Below, piece by piece: positions 6,858 through 13,999 of a DNA stretch of 39,623 nt. The notes beneath the pieces are model-generated. The model saw nothing but the letters and a program-made list of their open reading frames with translations, had not been told where the DNA came from and did not search any database. Source of the stretch: JBEIFW01 sp044370695 (lineage in GTDB: Bacteria > Actinomycetota > Acidimicrobiia > Acidimicrobiales > Ilumatobacteraceae); the NCBI GenBank assembly GCA_044370695.1, contig JBILVB010000017.1:1-39623 (forward strand), in the 5' to 3' direction. Made by a program: the position numbers and the translations under genes. The stretch's first letter is position 1; each line of letters opens with the position of its first letter.

Positions 6858-7405
6858 GACGGCTTCACGATCCGATGCAGCGGTCGCCCGCCGACGGCCA
6901 GTGCCAGCACGGCGAGCACCTCGTCGGGACGAGGCGCGTCGTCGACGGTGAGGGCGACCGCATCCATCTCGTCGAAGGACCAGATGTCGATGCAGTTGGT
7001 CAACGGCGCCACGATCCTGGTGCCGGGACCGCCCAGGAGTTTCGTGGACGGGATGATGGCCGGCCCCTTGCCCAGCCGTGCTCGCACCGGCGCACCGAAG
7101 CGTGGATGGATGAGGGCGGCGGCGTGCTCGATCTCGCCGTCGGTGCCGACCACCGCCGCCTTGCCGTACGCGCTCACCTCGGCGGCGTCGCACCCGAGCG
7201 CGGCCAGGGCCTCGTCGACCAGGACGGCGCCGAGGTCGGCGCCGAGGTCGACGAGGGGGGTGAGATCCTCGACGAAGCGCCCGGCATAGGGGTTGGTGAG
7301 CACGACGCCCGTGGCGACCTTGCGACGCACGCCCGCCACCGGTCGCCCTGCCTCGATCCGGGTCGTCTCGACGACCGACACGATCTTGCGGATGTTCAGG
7401 TCCAT
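6854..7405 (-). CDS. Amino acid synthesis (AA_synth)-family protein
   Basis: A 183-residue protein resembling the PF06684 family, named for a supposed role in amino acid synthesis but without an established reaction. Recognisable stretches are MDLNIRKIVSVVETTRIEAG at the start, the TNPYAGRFVEDL segment, the GKAAVVGTDGEIEHAAALIH core and PSTKLLGGPGTRIVAPL. It lies 19 bp after the NTF2-like gene and overlaps the EthD-like gene by four bases, so all three are probably co-translated. Such genes often sit in catabolic clusters, which fits the neighbours, but that is inference. Confidence 0.7.
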   Translation of the reverse strand: MDLNIRKIVSVVETTRIEAGRPVAGVRRKVATGVVLTNPYAGRFVEDLTPLVDLGADLGAVLVDEALAALGCDAAEVSAYGKAAVVGTDGEIEHAAALIHPRFGAPVRARLGKGPAIIPSTKLLGGPGTRIVAPLTNCIDIWSFDEMDAVALTVDDAPRPDEVLAVLALAVGGRPLHRIVKPS

Positions 7406-7424
7406 GGTCGTGTCTCCAGACCGG

Positions 7425-7862
7425 TCAGCGGGCCGTGGGCGGCACGCCCACCCGGTTGCCGTTGTGCTGCTCGTTCGAGGCGTGCGTGTCGAGCAGTTCG
7501 ACCACCTCGATGATGCGCCCGTCGCGGGTGCGGGCCGAAAGGCCGTACTCCACGTCGTAGCGGTGGCCCCGGCGCGAGGTGGCGTGGAAGTCGAAGCGCA
7601 CGAACGAGGCCGGCTCGCTGCCGATCTCGTCGTGGATGTCGACGGTCACCGAACCGGGCTCGTAGAACTTGGTGAACACGGCGCGGTTGAACGCCACCAC
7701 GGCGTCGGCTCCCACGTGCGGACCGGCGATGTTCGGGGCGAGCGAATGGCTCAGGCGCCACGTCACGGTCGGGTCGTACAGCGCAGCCATGGCCTCGACG
7801 TCACCGAAGGCCTCGACCAGCCGGCGCGCGGGTGTCGGTCCGGTCGGCGGAGGTTCGCTCAT
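7425..7862 (-). CDS. NTF2-like / SnoaL-fold protein
   Basis: A 145-residue protein with the cone-shaped NTF2/SnoaL fold: an N-terminal helix (ARRLVEAFGDVEAMAALYDP), a WRLS strand, the VGADAVVAFNRAVFTKFY helix and a C-terminal sheet ending DGRIIEVVELLDTH. Members are isomerases, dehydratases or small-ligand binders. The start at 7862 has TACGCT 7 nt upstream and no ribosome site, so the operon mRNA is probably leaderless. It is the first gene of the leftward operon. Substrate unknown. Confidence 0.72.
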   Translation of the reverse strand: MSEPPPTGPTPARRLVEAFGDVEAMAALYDPTVTWRLSHSLAPNIAGPHVGADAVVAFNRAVFTKFYEPGSVTVDIHDEIGSEPASFVRFDFHATSRRGHRYDVEYGLSARTRDGRIIEVVELLDTHASNEQHNGNRVGVPPTAR

Positions 7863-7869
7863 CGCCCGG

Positions 7870-7916
7870 AGCGTACTGACGGCGCTCCGACTGTCCAGTG
7901 GACGGTCCAGCGGACC
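7870..7916 (-). promoter_or_regulatory. Leaderless promoter with two adjacent palindromes
   Basis: TACGCT (7875-7870, minus) lies 7 nt before the NTF2-like start. Around the expected -35 are two back-to-back palindromes, GTCCAGTGGAC (7893-7903) and GGTCCAGCGGACC (7904-7916), which could be a regulator site. Confidence 0.5.
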
Positions 7917-8010
7917 GCCGCAACGAAGGCCGAGCGTGCCGTGGCCGTGCGGCTCGACCGCGCGTTCGGCGGCAGCCCGGCGGCAACTCGGCGGCTGCCG
8001 ATCGGCTCGG

Positions 8011-8655
8011 CTACGCCGAGCGGGTGCCCCGCCCGGGACGGACGGCCGGGGGCGGGGCCGTCGCCCGCTCGACCGCCCGCTCGACCGCGCGGTCGACGGC
8101 GCCCCGCAGGGCTGCCGACCGGCGCCGGCCGGGTTTGCCGGTGTCGAGCGTGGCCTGGACCCCGAGGCCGTCGATGATCGCCACCAGATCCTCGACCCGA
8201 CCCGCTCGCTCGTCGGCCCCCAGGCCGGGGACGGCCTCGACGAGGAGGCGGTCGAGCACCTCGCGCCACTCCGCATACCGACGCTCGTTCTCCTCGCGCA
8301 GGGCTGGGTCGACGGTCGCCTGGGCCCAGAAGGCCAGCCAGACGCGCCACTCCCGGCGACGCTCGGCGTCGAGCGGAAGGGCCTCGAGGAGCACCGCGCG
8401 CACCGCGTCGGCGCCCGTGGCCCCTGCGGCCGCGCTGATCATGCGCGTGCCGGCGAGCTCGTGGACCTGACGGAGCGCGGCGATCAGGATCTCCTCGCGG
8501 CTGGCGAAGTAGTGGGTCAGCCGTCCGGTCGAGCACCCGGCCCGCTCGGCGATGGTCCGCATCGTCGCTCCCTCGAGACCGACGGTTCCGAGTGCGTCCC
8601 AGGTTGCCGCGACGATCTGCGCCCGGCGCTCGGCATGGTCCACGACTTTCGGCAT
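8011..8655 (-). CDS. TetR-family regulator (BetI-like C-terminal domain)
   Basis: A 214-residue repressor. The helix-turn-helix spans about residues 31-50 (TMRTIAERAGCSTGRLTHYF). The ligand domain has the WRVWLAFWAQATVDPALREE pattern of the BetI-type C-terminal family. The last 35 residues are low-complexity (RAVERAVERA and Pro/Arg runs), coded by a short imperfect tandem repeat near 8060-8100. The ATG at 8655 has TACGAT 6 nt upstream. It is divergent from the flavin-reductase-fold gene, and three palindromes in the gap make it the likely controller of that operon. Confidence 0.85.
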   Translation of the reverse strand: MPKVVDHAERRAQIVAATWDALGTVGLEGATMRTIAERAGCSTGRLTHYFASREEILIAALRQVHELAGTRMISAAAGATGADAVRAVLLEALPLDAERRREWRVWLAFWAQATVDPALREENERRYAEWREVLDRLLVEAVPGLGADERAGRVEDLVAIIDGLGVQATLDTGKPGRRRSAALRGAVDRAVERAVERATAPPPAVRPGRGTRSA

Positions 8656-8661
8656 GGGCGC

Positions 8662-8667
8662 ATCGTA
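8662..8667 (-). promoter_or_regulatory. Leaderless -10 element of the TetR gene
   Basis: TACGAT on the minus strand ends 6 nt before the ATG at 8655. Confidence 0.45.
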
Positions 8668-8680
8668 GCAGTCTTTACGA

Positions 8681-8718
8681 AACAATTGTTGCGCAACATG
8701 CGTTGCGCAACGTAGGGT
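8681..8718 (+). promoter_or_regulatory. TetR operator cluster and leaderless promoter
   Basis: Three perfect palindromes: AACAATTGTT (8681-8690), GTTGCGCAAC (8688-8697) and CGTTGCGCAACG (8701-8712); the last two share GTTGCGCAAC at 14-bp spacing. TTGCGC (8689-8694), an 18-bp spacer and TAGGGT (8713-8718) form a promoter ending 7 nt before the ATG at 8726. Operator and promoter overlap almost completely. Confidence 0.65.
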
Positions 8719-8725
8719 TCGCGGT

Positions 8726-9475
8726 ATGGATGCAGGCCTCGCAGCGCTCGCCGACGCCGACATCGGCGTCTTCGCCTTCGTCGGCACGAAGGGCCGACCG
8801 GCCATCTGCGCCGTCACCCCGTACGTGGTGGACGGGCGAGCGGTGGTGACCTCGACGCTCGCCTATCCGGGCAAGGCGCGTGCGGTGCGGTCGGACGAAC
8901 GGGTCGCCCTGCTGGCGGGCGGCACGTCCGTCGAGGGACGTGGACGGGTCGGCATCGACCGAACCGCAGCCTGGTTCGATCGCAACCTGCGCGATCAGGA
9001 GCTGCGGAAGTACCCACCGGCAAGCTCCGTCCTCGGTGTGCCCGGCCACCGAAGGCTGTTCTCCTGGTACGTCGGGCGTACCGTCATCGCCATCGAACCG
9101 GAGCGCACCGTCGTGCGTCCCGGGTCGGACCGGGTCGCCGTGGCGGTGATCGACGGCGTCGGCCGGCTGCACCTGATTGCCCAACCGATCGCAGCGCCCG
9201 CGGACGACGCCCGTACTGTCGAAGTGACGGCGGAGGTGCCCGACGGCGACGGCGTGCTGCTCGTGCACGACGAGCGAGCCGGGCTCGCCGAGCTGCACCA
9301 GCTCACGCTCCACGGCCGCATCACCGACGGCGCCCTGCGCGTGGAGCGAGCGGCGCGCACCCGGATGGGCGGCGACGGATTCCTCGGGCAGCTCCGCACC
9401 GCCCGAACGCTCGCCGAACGGGCCCGGCGCGCTGCCGCGACGACGGCCGGCTGGCCCCCGCCGCCCGTCGGCTGA
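8726..9475 (+). CDS. FMN-binding split-barrel (pyridoxamine oxidase-like) protein
   Basis: A 249-residue protein whose first half resembles F420/FMN split-barrel proteins: IGVFAFVGTKGRPAICAVTP, then ARAVRSDERVALLAGG and a WYVGRTVIAIEPERTVVRPG strand region. The second half is a less recognisable domain of strands and a helical Arg-rich tail. It may bind a flavin or deazaflavin, but no diagnostic cofactor residue is clear. The start has a -10-like TAGGGT 7 nt upstream and no ribosome site. It heads an operon with the truncated dioxygenase and the SMR transporter and is divergent from its presumed TetR. Confidence 0.6.
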   Translation: MDAGLAALADADIGVFAFVGTKGRPAICAVTPYVVDGRAVVTSTLAYPGKARAVRSDERVALLAGGTSVEGRGRVGIDRTAAWFDRNLRDQELRKYPPASSVLGVPGHRRLFSWYVGRTVIAIEPERTVVRPGSDRVAVAVIDGVGRLHLIAQPIAAPADDARTVEVTAEVPDGDGVLLVHDERAGLAELHQLTLHGRITDGALRVERAARTRMGGDGFLGQLRTARTLAERARRAAATTAGWPPPPVG

Positions 9476-9503
9476 CGGACCCCCTCGAACCGAAGGAACT
9501 CGC

Positions 9504-10082
9504 ATGACCGACCATCTCCCTGCCGTCCCGACCCGCGTCGACGGCGCGGCCGCAGCGGCGCTCCCGCGCCGGGCCGCCGGCGAAGGGCTCGACGAGGTCG
9601 TCGCCCTCACGCTCTTCCCGGGTGCCGTGATCGTCGAGGGTCTGTTCGACGGCGACCGTGTGGCTGCGCTGAACGACGAGATCGACGCGTGGACCACCGC
9701 CCATCCCGACGACGGCGCGCCCTGCAGCGGCAACCAGCTCTACGACCTCTTCCTCGGTCCACGGACCGTGCGCCTTCACGGCCTGCTGAGGACATTGCCG
9801 GCGACGGGGCGGGATCTCGTCGCCGATCCTCGGATCGCGCGCTGGGCCGAACGCGGCCTCGACCGATCCGGCTCGAGCATCCTGCCGAACGCCGACGAGC
9901 TCATCCAGATCGGCCCCGGCGAATCGGCCCACGGCATCGCCAAGCTCGGCGTGCCGTTCGTCCGAGCGTGCGACGCCACCGTCCGAAACCTGCTCGGCGC
10001 CGGTGTCCAGGACGGCACCGGCCAGGGTGGCGGCCTGCTCGGCCTCGTCGACGGGCGATCCCCGGAGGACCCCGGCACATGA
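9504..10082 (+). CDS. Phytanoyl-CoA dioxygenase N-terminal fragment with unrelated tail
   Basis: A 192-residue frame with a GAAGGA ribosome site. Residues 1-142 follow the N-terminal half of actinobacterial phytanoyl-CoA dioxygenase-like (PhyH) proteins up to ELIQIGPGESA. Full-length relatives continue with a Q-x-LHRDxDAW segment that supplies the first iron ligands (HxD). Here the next residues are HGIAKLGVPFVRACDATVRN and a Gly-rich tail ending PEDPGT, which I do not recognise. No other frame downstream resumes the dioxygenase. The iron site is therefore absent and the protein cannot be a working 2-oxoglutarate oxygenase. It may be a deletion chimera. Its 3' end contains the ribosome site of the SMR gene and overlaps it by four bases. 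Confidence 0.65.
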   Translation: MTDHLPAVPTRVDGAAAAALPRRAAGEGLDEVVALTLFPGAVIVEGLFDGDRVAALNDEIDAWTTAHPDDGAPCSGNQLYDLFLGPRTVRLHGLLRTLPATGRDLVADPRIARWAERGLDRSGSSILPNADELIQIGPGESAHGIAKLGVPFVRACDATVRNLLGAGVQDGTGQGGGLLGLVDGRSPEDPGT

Positions 10083-10399
10083 TCTGGCTCGCTGCCACCG
10101 TCATCCTCGACGTCATCGCCACCACCAGCAGCCGGCTCTCCGCCGGCTTCACCCGGTTCGGCTGGGCCGCGGCGAGCGTCCTTGCCTACCTCGGGGTGTT
10201 CGTCTCGTTCAGCAAGGCCATCCACACCCTGCCGGCCGGCTCGGCCTACGCACTGTGGTCGGGCGTCGGCACGGTCGCGATCGCCACCATCGGCGTGCTC
10301 GCCTTCGGCGACCGCGTCGGCGTCACGACCATCGTCGGCATCGTGCTCATCCTCGCCGGCGTCGCGGTCCTCAACCTCGCCGGCGTCCGTTCCGGTTGA
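10079..10399 (+). CDS. SMR-family small multidrug/quaternary-ammonium transporter
   Basis: A 106-residue inner-membrane protein with four helices, matching the small multidrug resistance family in length and pattern (SAGFTRFGW after helix 1; LPAGSAYALWSGVG before helix 3; LILAGVAVLNL at the end). Tyr57 and Trp60 fit the conserved Y60/W63 of EmrE. The essential membrane Glu (E14 in EmrE) is Asp11 here, in ILDVIATT, at exactly the same distance from Tyr57. GGAGG lies about 10 nt before the ATG, inside the preceding gene. It would work as a dimer exchanging protons for a cationic drug or guanidinium-like substrate. Confidence 0.85.
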   Translation: MIWLAATVILDVIATTSSRLSAGFTRFGWAAASVLAYLGVFVSFSKAIHTLPAGSAYALWSGVGTVAIATIGVLAFGDRVGVTTIVGIVLILAGVAVLNLAGVRSG

Positions 10400-10554
10400 G
10401 GTCGCCGGCACGACGAGGCGTAGCCGAAGCGCAGGTGGTCGCCCTCCGCAAGGGCGGCCGCAGGCGAACCGTCGTCAACGCGCGCCGACGCAGCGACGAC
10501 CGCCCGAGATGATCCGGACCGGTGTGCAGAGGCAACGGGCGCACTGGGACAGCG

Positions 10555-10570
10555 GAATCGTCGACGATTC
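10555..10570. repeat. 16-bp perfect palindrome at a composition boundary
   Basis: GAATCGTCGACGATTC is its own reverse complement. Immediately to the right the sequence switches to G/T-rich DNA that continues into the DUF222-HNH gene. The rest of the 270-bp gap 10400-10669 shows only a weak GCCCT/AGGGC hairpin and the promoter listed separately. Confidence 0.6.
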
Positions 10571-10623
10571 GTGTCGGTGGGTCGTGTCGGTGGGTCGTGG
10601 TGGGGTTCTTGAGGTGTTCTTGA

Positions 10624-10662
10624 CGAACAGGCGTTTGGTTGCGTACGTCTGTTCGGTAGGGT
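10624..10662 (+). promoter_or_regulatory. Candidate LexA (SOS) box and leaderless promoter of the HNH gene
   Basis: CGAACAGGCGTTTG (10624-10637) differs at one position from the actinobacterial SOS core CGAAC-N4-GTTCG. It overlaps the -35 (TTGGTT, 10635-10640); TAGGGT (10657-10662) is the -10, 7 nt before the GTG start. DNA-damage control of 13E12-type genes has been described in mycobacteria. Confidence 0.5.
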
Positions 10663-10669
10663 TGGTGGT

Positions 10670-11962
10670 GTGGACGAGGTGGATCGGGCGTGGTTGCGGT
10701 TGCGGGGGGCGGATGTCGCGGGGTGTGACGAGGCGGGGTTACGGGTGTTGGGTGGGTTGTTGGCGCGGGTGCGTGGGGTGCTGGATGTGGTGGATGCGGG
10801 GTTGACGCGTCGGGCGGAGGAGTTGGCGGCGGCGGGTGCGGGGGTGGATGGGCGGTTGTTTCAGCGGTGGCATGGGGCGCGTTCGGATCGGGGGGCGCGT
10901 CAGGCGGTGGATCGGGCGGTGGTGTTGGGGGTGGTGCCGGAGTTGGAGGCGGGGGTGGCGGCCGGTGTGGTGGGGGTGGCGCATGCGGATGCGGTGGCGA
11001 GGGCGGTTGCGCCGGTCGCTGCGGAGGTGCGGGGCGAGTTGTTGGGGGCGGGTGTCTGGTTGGCCGGGCAGGCGAAACGGTTGTCGCCCGAGGAGTTGGA
11101 GCGGTCGGTGCGTCGGGAGGCGGAGCGGTTGGCCGGGGTGGATGCGGGTGATCGGTTGGCGCGTCAGCGGGAGCGGTCGGGGGTGCGGCGGTGGGTGGAT
11201 CGGGATGGGATGCATCAGTTGCGCGGGGAGTTCGATGCCGAGCGGGGGGCGCGGGTGTGGGCGGCGTTGGACGCGGCGGTCGAGGTGGTGTTCCATCGGG
11301 CGCATCCTGAGGAGGGGAGGGGTCGGGCGCCGTCGGGTGGGCGTCGTCATGAGCAGTTCGCGGCGGATGCGTTGGTGGAGTTGTGCACCCGCACCGGTTC
11401 GGGTGGGTCGCAGGGCAGTGAGTTGGTGGTGTTGATCGATGAGACGTCGTTGCGGGCGGGTCTCGAGCATGCGGGCACGGTGTGTGAGGTGTCGTCGGGG
11501 GTGTCGTTGCCGGTGGCGGCGGTGCGCAAGTTGTTGTGCGAAGCGACGGTGTTTCCGTTGGTGTTGGGTGGTGATGGTCGGGTGCTCGATCATGGGGCGG
11601 GTCGCCGGTTGGCGTCGCCCGAGCAGCGTCGGGCGTTACGGGCGATGTATCGCTCGTGTGCGTGGCCGGGGTGTGCGGTCCGGTTCTCGAGTTGTCACGT
11701 TCATCACACGGTGCCGTTCGCGTGGAACGAACGCACCGTTCTCGACGAGTTGGTGCCGGTGTGTTCGCATCATCATCACCAGATCCACGATCTCGGCTGG
11801 CACCTCGCGGTCGATGGCGAGCGCACCGTCACCATTCGTGGCCCGGACGGGCGGATCGTCGAACGCCAAGCGTTCACCCCCGCCGGCCGAGCACCCACCG
11901 GGCGAGCACCCACCGGGCGAGCGTGCGCCGGCCGGGCGCCCGAACCCGTCCGACGGGAATAG
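10670..11962 (+). CDS. DUF222 / HNH endonuclease (13E12 repeat-type protein)
   Basis: A 430-residue protein with an N-terminal helical DUF222 region (about 1-300) and a C-terminal HNH domain: Cys330 and Cys335 (CAWPGC), then CHVHHTVPFAW from residue 342, and a final HHHHQIHDLGWHL. The Cys pair and His cluster would hold zinc, and the His-Asn-His residues a catalytic metal. The tail has a GRAPT repeat coded by tandem 15-bp units. GTG start with a leaderless -10. Codon use is strongly G/T-ending up to about 11690 and C-ending afterwards, unlike any neighbour, which suggests acquisition and recombination. 13E12-type genes are scattered repetitive elements in actinobacteria; the biological role is unsettled. 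Confidence 0.85.
   Translation: MDEVDRAWLRLRGADVAGCDEAGLRVLGGLLARVRGVLDVVDAGLTRRAEELAAAGAGVDGRLFQRWHGARSDRGARQAVDRAVVLGVVPELEAGVAAGVVGVAHADAVARAVAPVAAEVRGELLGAGVWLAGQAKRLSPEELERSVRREAERLAGVDAGDRLARQRERSGVRRWVDRDGMHQLRGEFDAERGARVWAALDAAVEVVFHRAHPEEGRGRAPSGGRRHEQFAADALVELCTRTGSGGSQGSELVVLIDETSLRAGLEHAGTVCEVSSGVSLPVAAVRKLLCEATVFPLVLGGDGRVLDHGAGRRLASPEQRRALRAMYRSCAWPGCAVRFSSCHVHHTVPFAWNERTVLDELVPVCSHHHHQIHDLGWHLAVDGERTVTIRGPDGRIVERQAFTPAGRAPTGRAPTGRACAGRAPEPVRRE
11888..11917 (+). repeat. Two tandem 15-bp units in the HNH gene tail
   Basis: CGAGCACCCACCGGG occurs twice in direct succession, encoding the repeated RAPTG. A partial third copy follows. Confidence 0.8.
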
Positions 11963-11977
11963 CCGCCCGCCGGCGGG

Positions 11978-12001
11978 GCCGGGCCCCCGAGGGGGCCCGG
12001 C
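11978..12001. terminator. Hairpin terminator after the HNH gene
   Basis: GCCGGGCCCCC and GGGGGCCCGGC pair perfectly (11 bp) with a two-base GA loop, 16 bp after the HNH stop. No T-run follows. Confidence 0.6.
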
Positions 12002-12003
12002 AG

Positions 12004-12009
12004 TACGGT
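12004..12009 (+). promoter_or_regulatory. -10 element for the oxidoreductase-trk operon
   Basis: TACGGT directly follows the terminator and leaves a leader of about 25 nt that contains GGAGGGGAG before the ATG at 12041. Confidence 0.4.
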
Positions 12010-12040
12010 TCGTTCGACCTGCAACGGTGGAGGGGAGCGC

Positions 12041-13999
12041 ATGGCGCACCGATACGAGCACCTGTTCCAACCGATCGATCTCGGCCCGGTCACGGTGAAG
12101 AACCGGATCTGCCGCTCGGCGCACGGCACGTTGCTCGGTGGCGAGAAGCTGATCGCCTACCACGAGGCCCGAGCCGCAGGCGGCGTCGGCATGTCCACCC
12201 TCGAAGCCACCGGCGTGCACCGCAACGCCCCCAGCCTCATCCCGCTCCACAGCGACGCCTGCATCCCCTTCTACAAGGAGATCAGCGCCCGCATGCGGCC
12301 CTACGGGATGGCGCTGTTCCAGCAGATCTACCACCCGGGCGCGGCCACCCGGCCCCGCAAGGCGGCCACCCAGATCTCCGCCTCCGCCATCCCCAACCCA
12401 CTCATCGGCGGCATCCCCCACGAGATGACCACCGGAGAGATCGCCGAGATGGTCGAGGCCTTCGCGGCGGCCGCCCGCCGCTGCCGTGACGGCGGCCTCG
12501 ACGGCATCGACGTCCACGCCTCCAGCGGCTACCTCATCGAGCAGTTCCTCTCCCCGGCCAACAACGTGCGCACCGACGACTACGGCGGCTCGCTCGAGAA
12601 CCGGATGCGGTTCCTGCTCGAGATCCTCCACGCCGTACGCGACGCCGTCGGCCACGACCTGTGCATCGGCATCCGCCTCCCCAACGAGGAGTACATCCCC
12701 GGCGGGCTCACCCCCACCGACGTCGCCGAGATCGCCCGCATCGTCGAACCCCTCGTCGACTACGTGTCGCTCCACATGGGCTCGTACTGGCGGTTCCACA
12801 AGCTGATCGGCCCCATGGACGAACCGCTCGGCAACGAGATGCCCGCCAACCGGGTGATCACCCGGGGTCTGCAGACCCCCACGATCGTCGTCGGCCGCAT
12901 CATGACCCTCGACCACGCCGACCGCCTCGTCGCCGACGGCGACGCACACCTCGTGTCCATGGTCCGCGCCCTCATCGCCGACCCCGAACTCGTCAACAAG
13001 GCCCACCGCGGCGACGAGCACCTGATCCGCCCCTGCATCGGCTCCAACCTCGGATGTGTCGGTCAGCTCATGTCGAGCGGCACCCTGAGCTGTGTCGTCA
13101 ACGTCGCCGCCGCCCAGGAGGCCACCGTCAGCTTCGAGCCGCCCGGCCCGGCGCCGGTGCGCAAGCGGGTGCTCGTCGTCGGCGGGGGGCCGGCCGGCCT
13201 CGAAGCCGCCCGCACCGCCGCCCTGCGCGGCCACGAGGTCCACCTCTACGAGGCCACCCGCCACCTCGGCGGCCAGGTCGCCATCGCCGCCACCGCCCCC
13301 CACCGCGCCGACATCGGCGCCATCACCGAATGGCTCGCCGGCGAACTCGAACGGCTCGGCGTCACCATCCGGCTCGCCACCCTCGTCGACCCCGACCTCG
13401 TCGCCGAGGTCGCCCCCGACGAGGTGATCGTCGCCACCGGCACCAGCCCGCGCCGCGACGGCTTCCAGGTGTCCACGCCGGTGCAGCCCATCGCCGGCCA
13501 CGACCTGCCCCACGTGTGGAGCTCGTGGGACGTGTTCGGCTTCGGCGGCCGCGCCACCCTCGAGGGCCCGGCCGTCGTGTTCGACGACACCGGCACCTTC
13601 GAAGCCATCTCGGTGTGCGACGCCCTGCTCGAAGCCGGCCTCAGCGTCACCCTCGTGGGCCGCTACGACGCCATCGGTGCCACGCTGCCGTACCCGCCCG
13701 TCACCGTCGCCGCCGCCAAGGAACGGCTCTACTCCGGCGCGTTCGACTTCGTCGGCGGCCACTACCTGCAAGGCATCACCCCCGCCGAGGTCATCATCGG
13801 GGTCCCGTTCACCGAACGGGTGCGGGCCCTGCCGGCGCGCACCGTCGTGCTCGTCACCCACGGCCATCCCAACCGGGAGCTCGCCGAATGGCTGCGCGCC
13901 GACGGCCGTTGGCCGGTCCACCTCGCCGGCGACGTCACGGGCAGCAACGGGATCCTTCCCGCCATCCACGGCGCGGCCGCCGTCACCCGGGTGCTGTGA
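12041..13999 (+). CDS. OYE-type FMN/FAD oxidoreductase (dienoyl-CoA reductase-like)
   Basis: A 652-residue two-module flavoenzyme. Residues 1-360 form the old-yellow-enzyme TIM barrel that binds FMN (LFQPIDLGPVTVKNRI; IDVHASSGYLIEQFLSP; DDYGGSLENRMRF). Residues 375-650 form a FAD/NAD(P)H module with VLVVGGGPAGLEAA. Between them lies the [4Fe-4S] motif of the FadH/trimethylamine dehydrogenase group, normally C-x2-C-x3-C-x11-C; here it is Cys332, Ser335, Cys339 and Cys351, so one ligand is replaced. GGAGGGGAG precedes the ATG. The stop overlaps the GTG of trkH. The substrate could be an enoyl-CoA, an enone or an N-methyl amine; sequence alone does not decide. Confidence 0.85.
   Translation: MAHRYEHLFQPIDLGPVTVKNRICRSAHGTLLGGEKLIAYHEARAAGGVGMSTLEATGVHRNAPSLIPLHSDACIPFYKEISARMRPYGMALFQQIYHPGAATRPRKAATQISASAIPNPLIGGIPHEMTTGEIAEMVEAFAAAARRCRDGGLDGIDVHASSGYLIEQFLSPANNVRTDDYGGSLENRMRFLLEILHAVRDAVGHDLCIGIRLPNEEYIPGGLTPTDVAEIARIVEPLVDYVSLHMGSYWRFHKLIGPMDEPLGNEMPANRVITRGLQTPTIVVGRIMTLDHADRLVADGDAHLVSMVRALIADPELVNKAHRGDEHLIRPCIGSNLGCVGQLMSSGTLSCVVNVAAAQEATVSFEPPGPAPVRKRVLVVGGGPAGLEAARTAALRGHEVHLYEATRHLGGQVAIAATAPHRADIGAITEWLAGELERLGVTIRLATLVDPDLVAEVAPDEVIVATGTSPRRDGFQVSTPVQPIAGHDLPHVWSSWDVFGFGGRATLEGPAVVFDDTGTFEAISVCDALLEAGLSVTLVGRYDAIGATLPYPPVTVAAAKERLYSGAFDFVGGHYLQGITPAEVIIGVPFTERVRALPARTVVLVTHGHPNRELAEWLRADGRWPVHLAGDVTGSNGILPAIHGAAAVTRVL

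Noticed and set aside
7293..8177. 294-residue plus-strand frame
   Set aside because: Antisense to two well-supported minus-strand genes; no domain, Arg-rich composition.
11636..13969. 777-residue open frame antisense to the OYE-type gene
   Set aside because: Composition (Asp/Gly/Val-rich, no domain) is that of a GC-bias shadow; the plus-strand frame has clear flavoenzyme motifs.
12661..13995. Long N-terminal extension of the trkH frame
   Set aside because: Arg/Pro-rich shadow of the oxidoreductase; the real start is the GTG at 13996.
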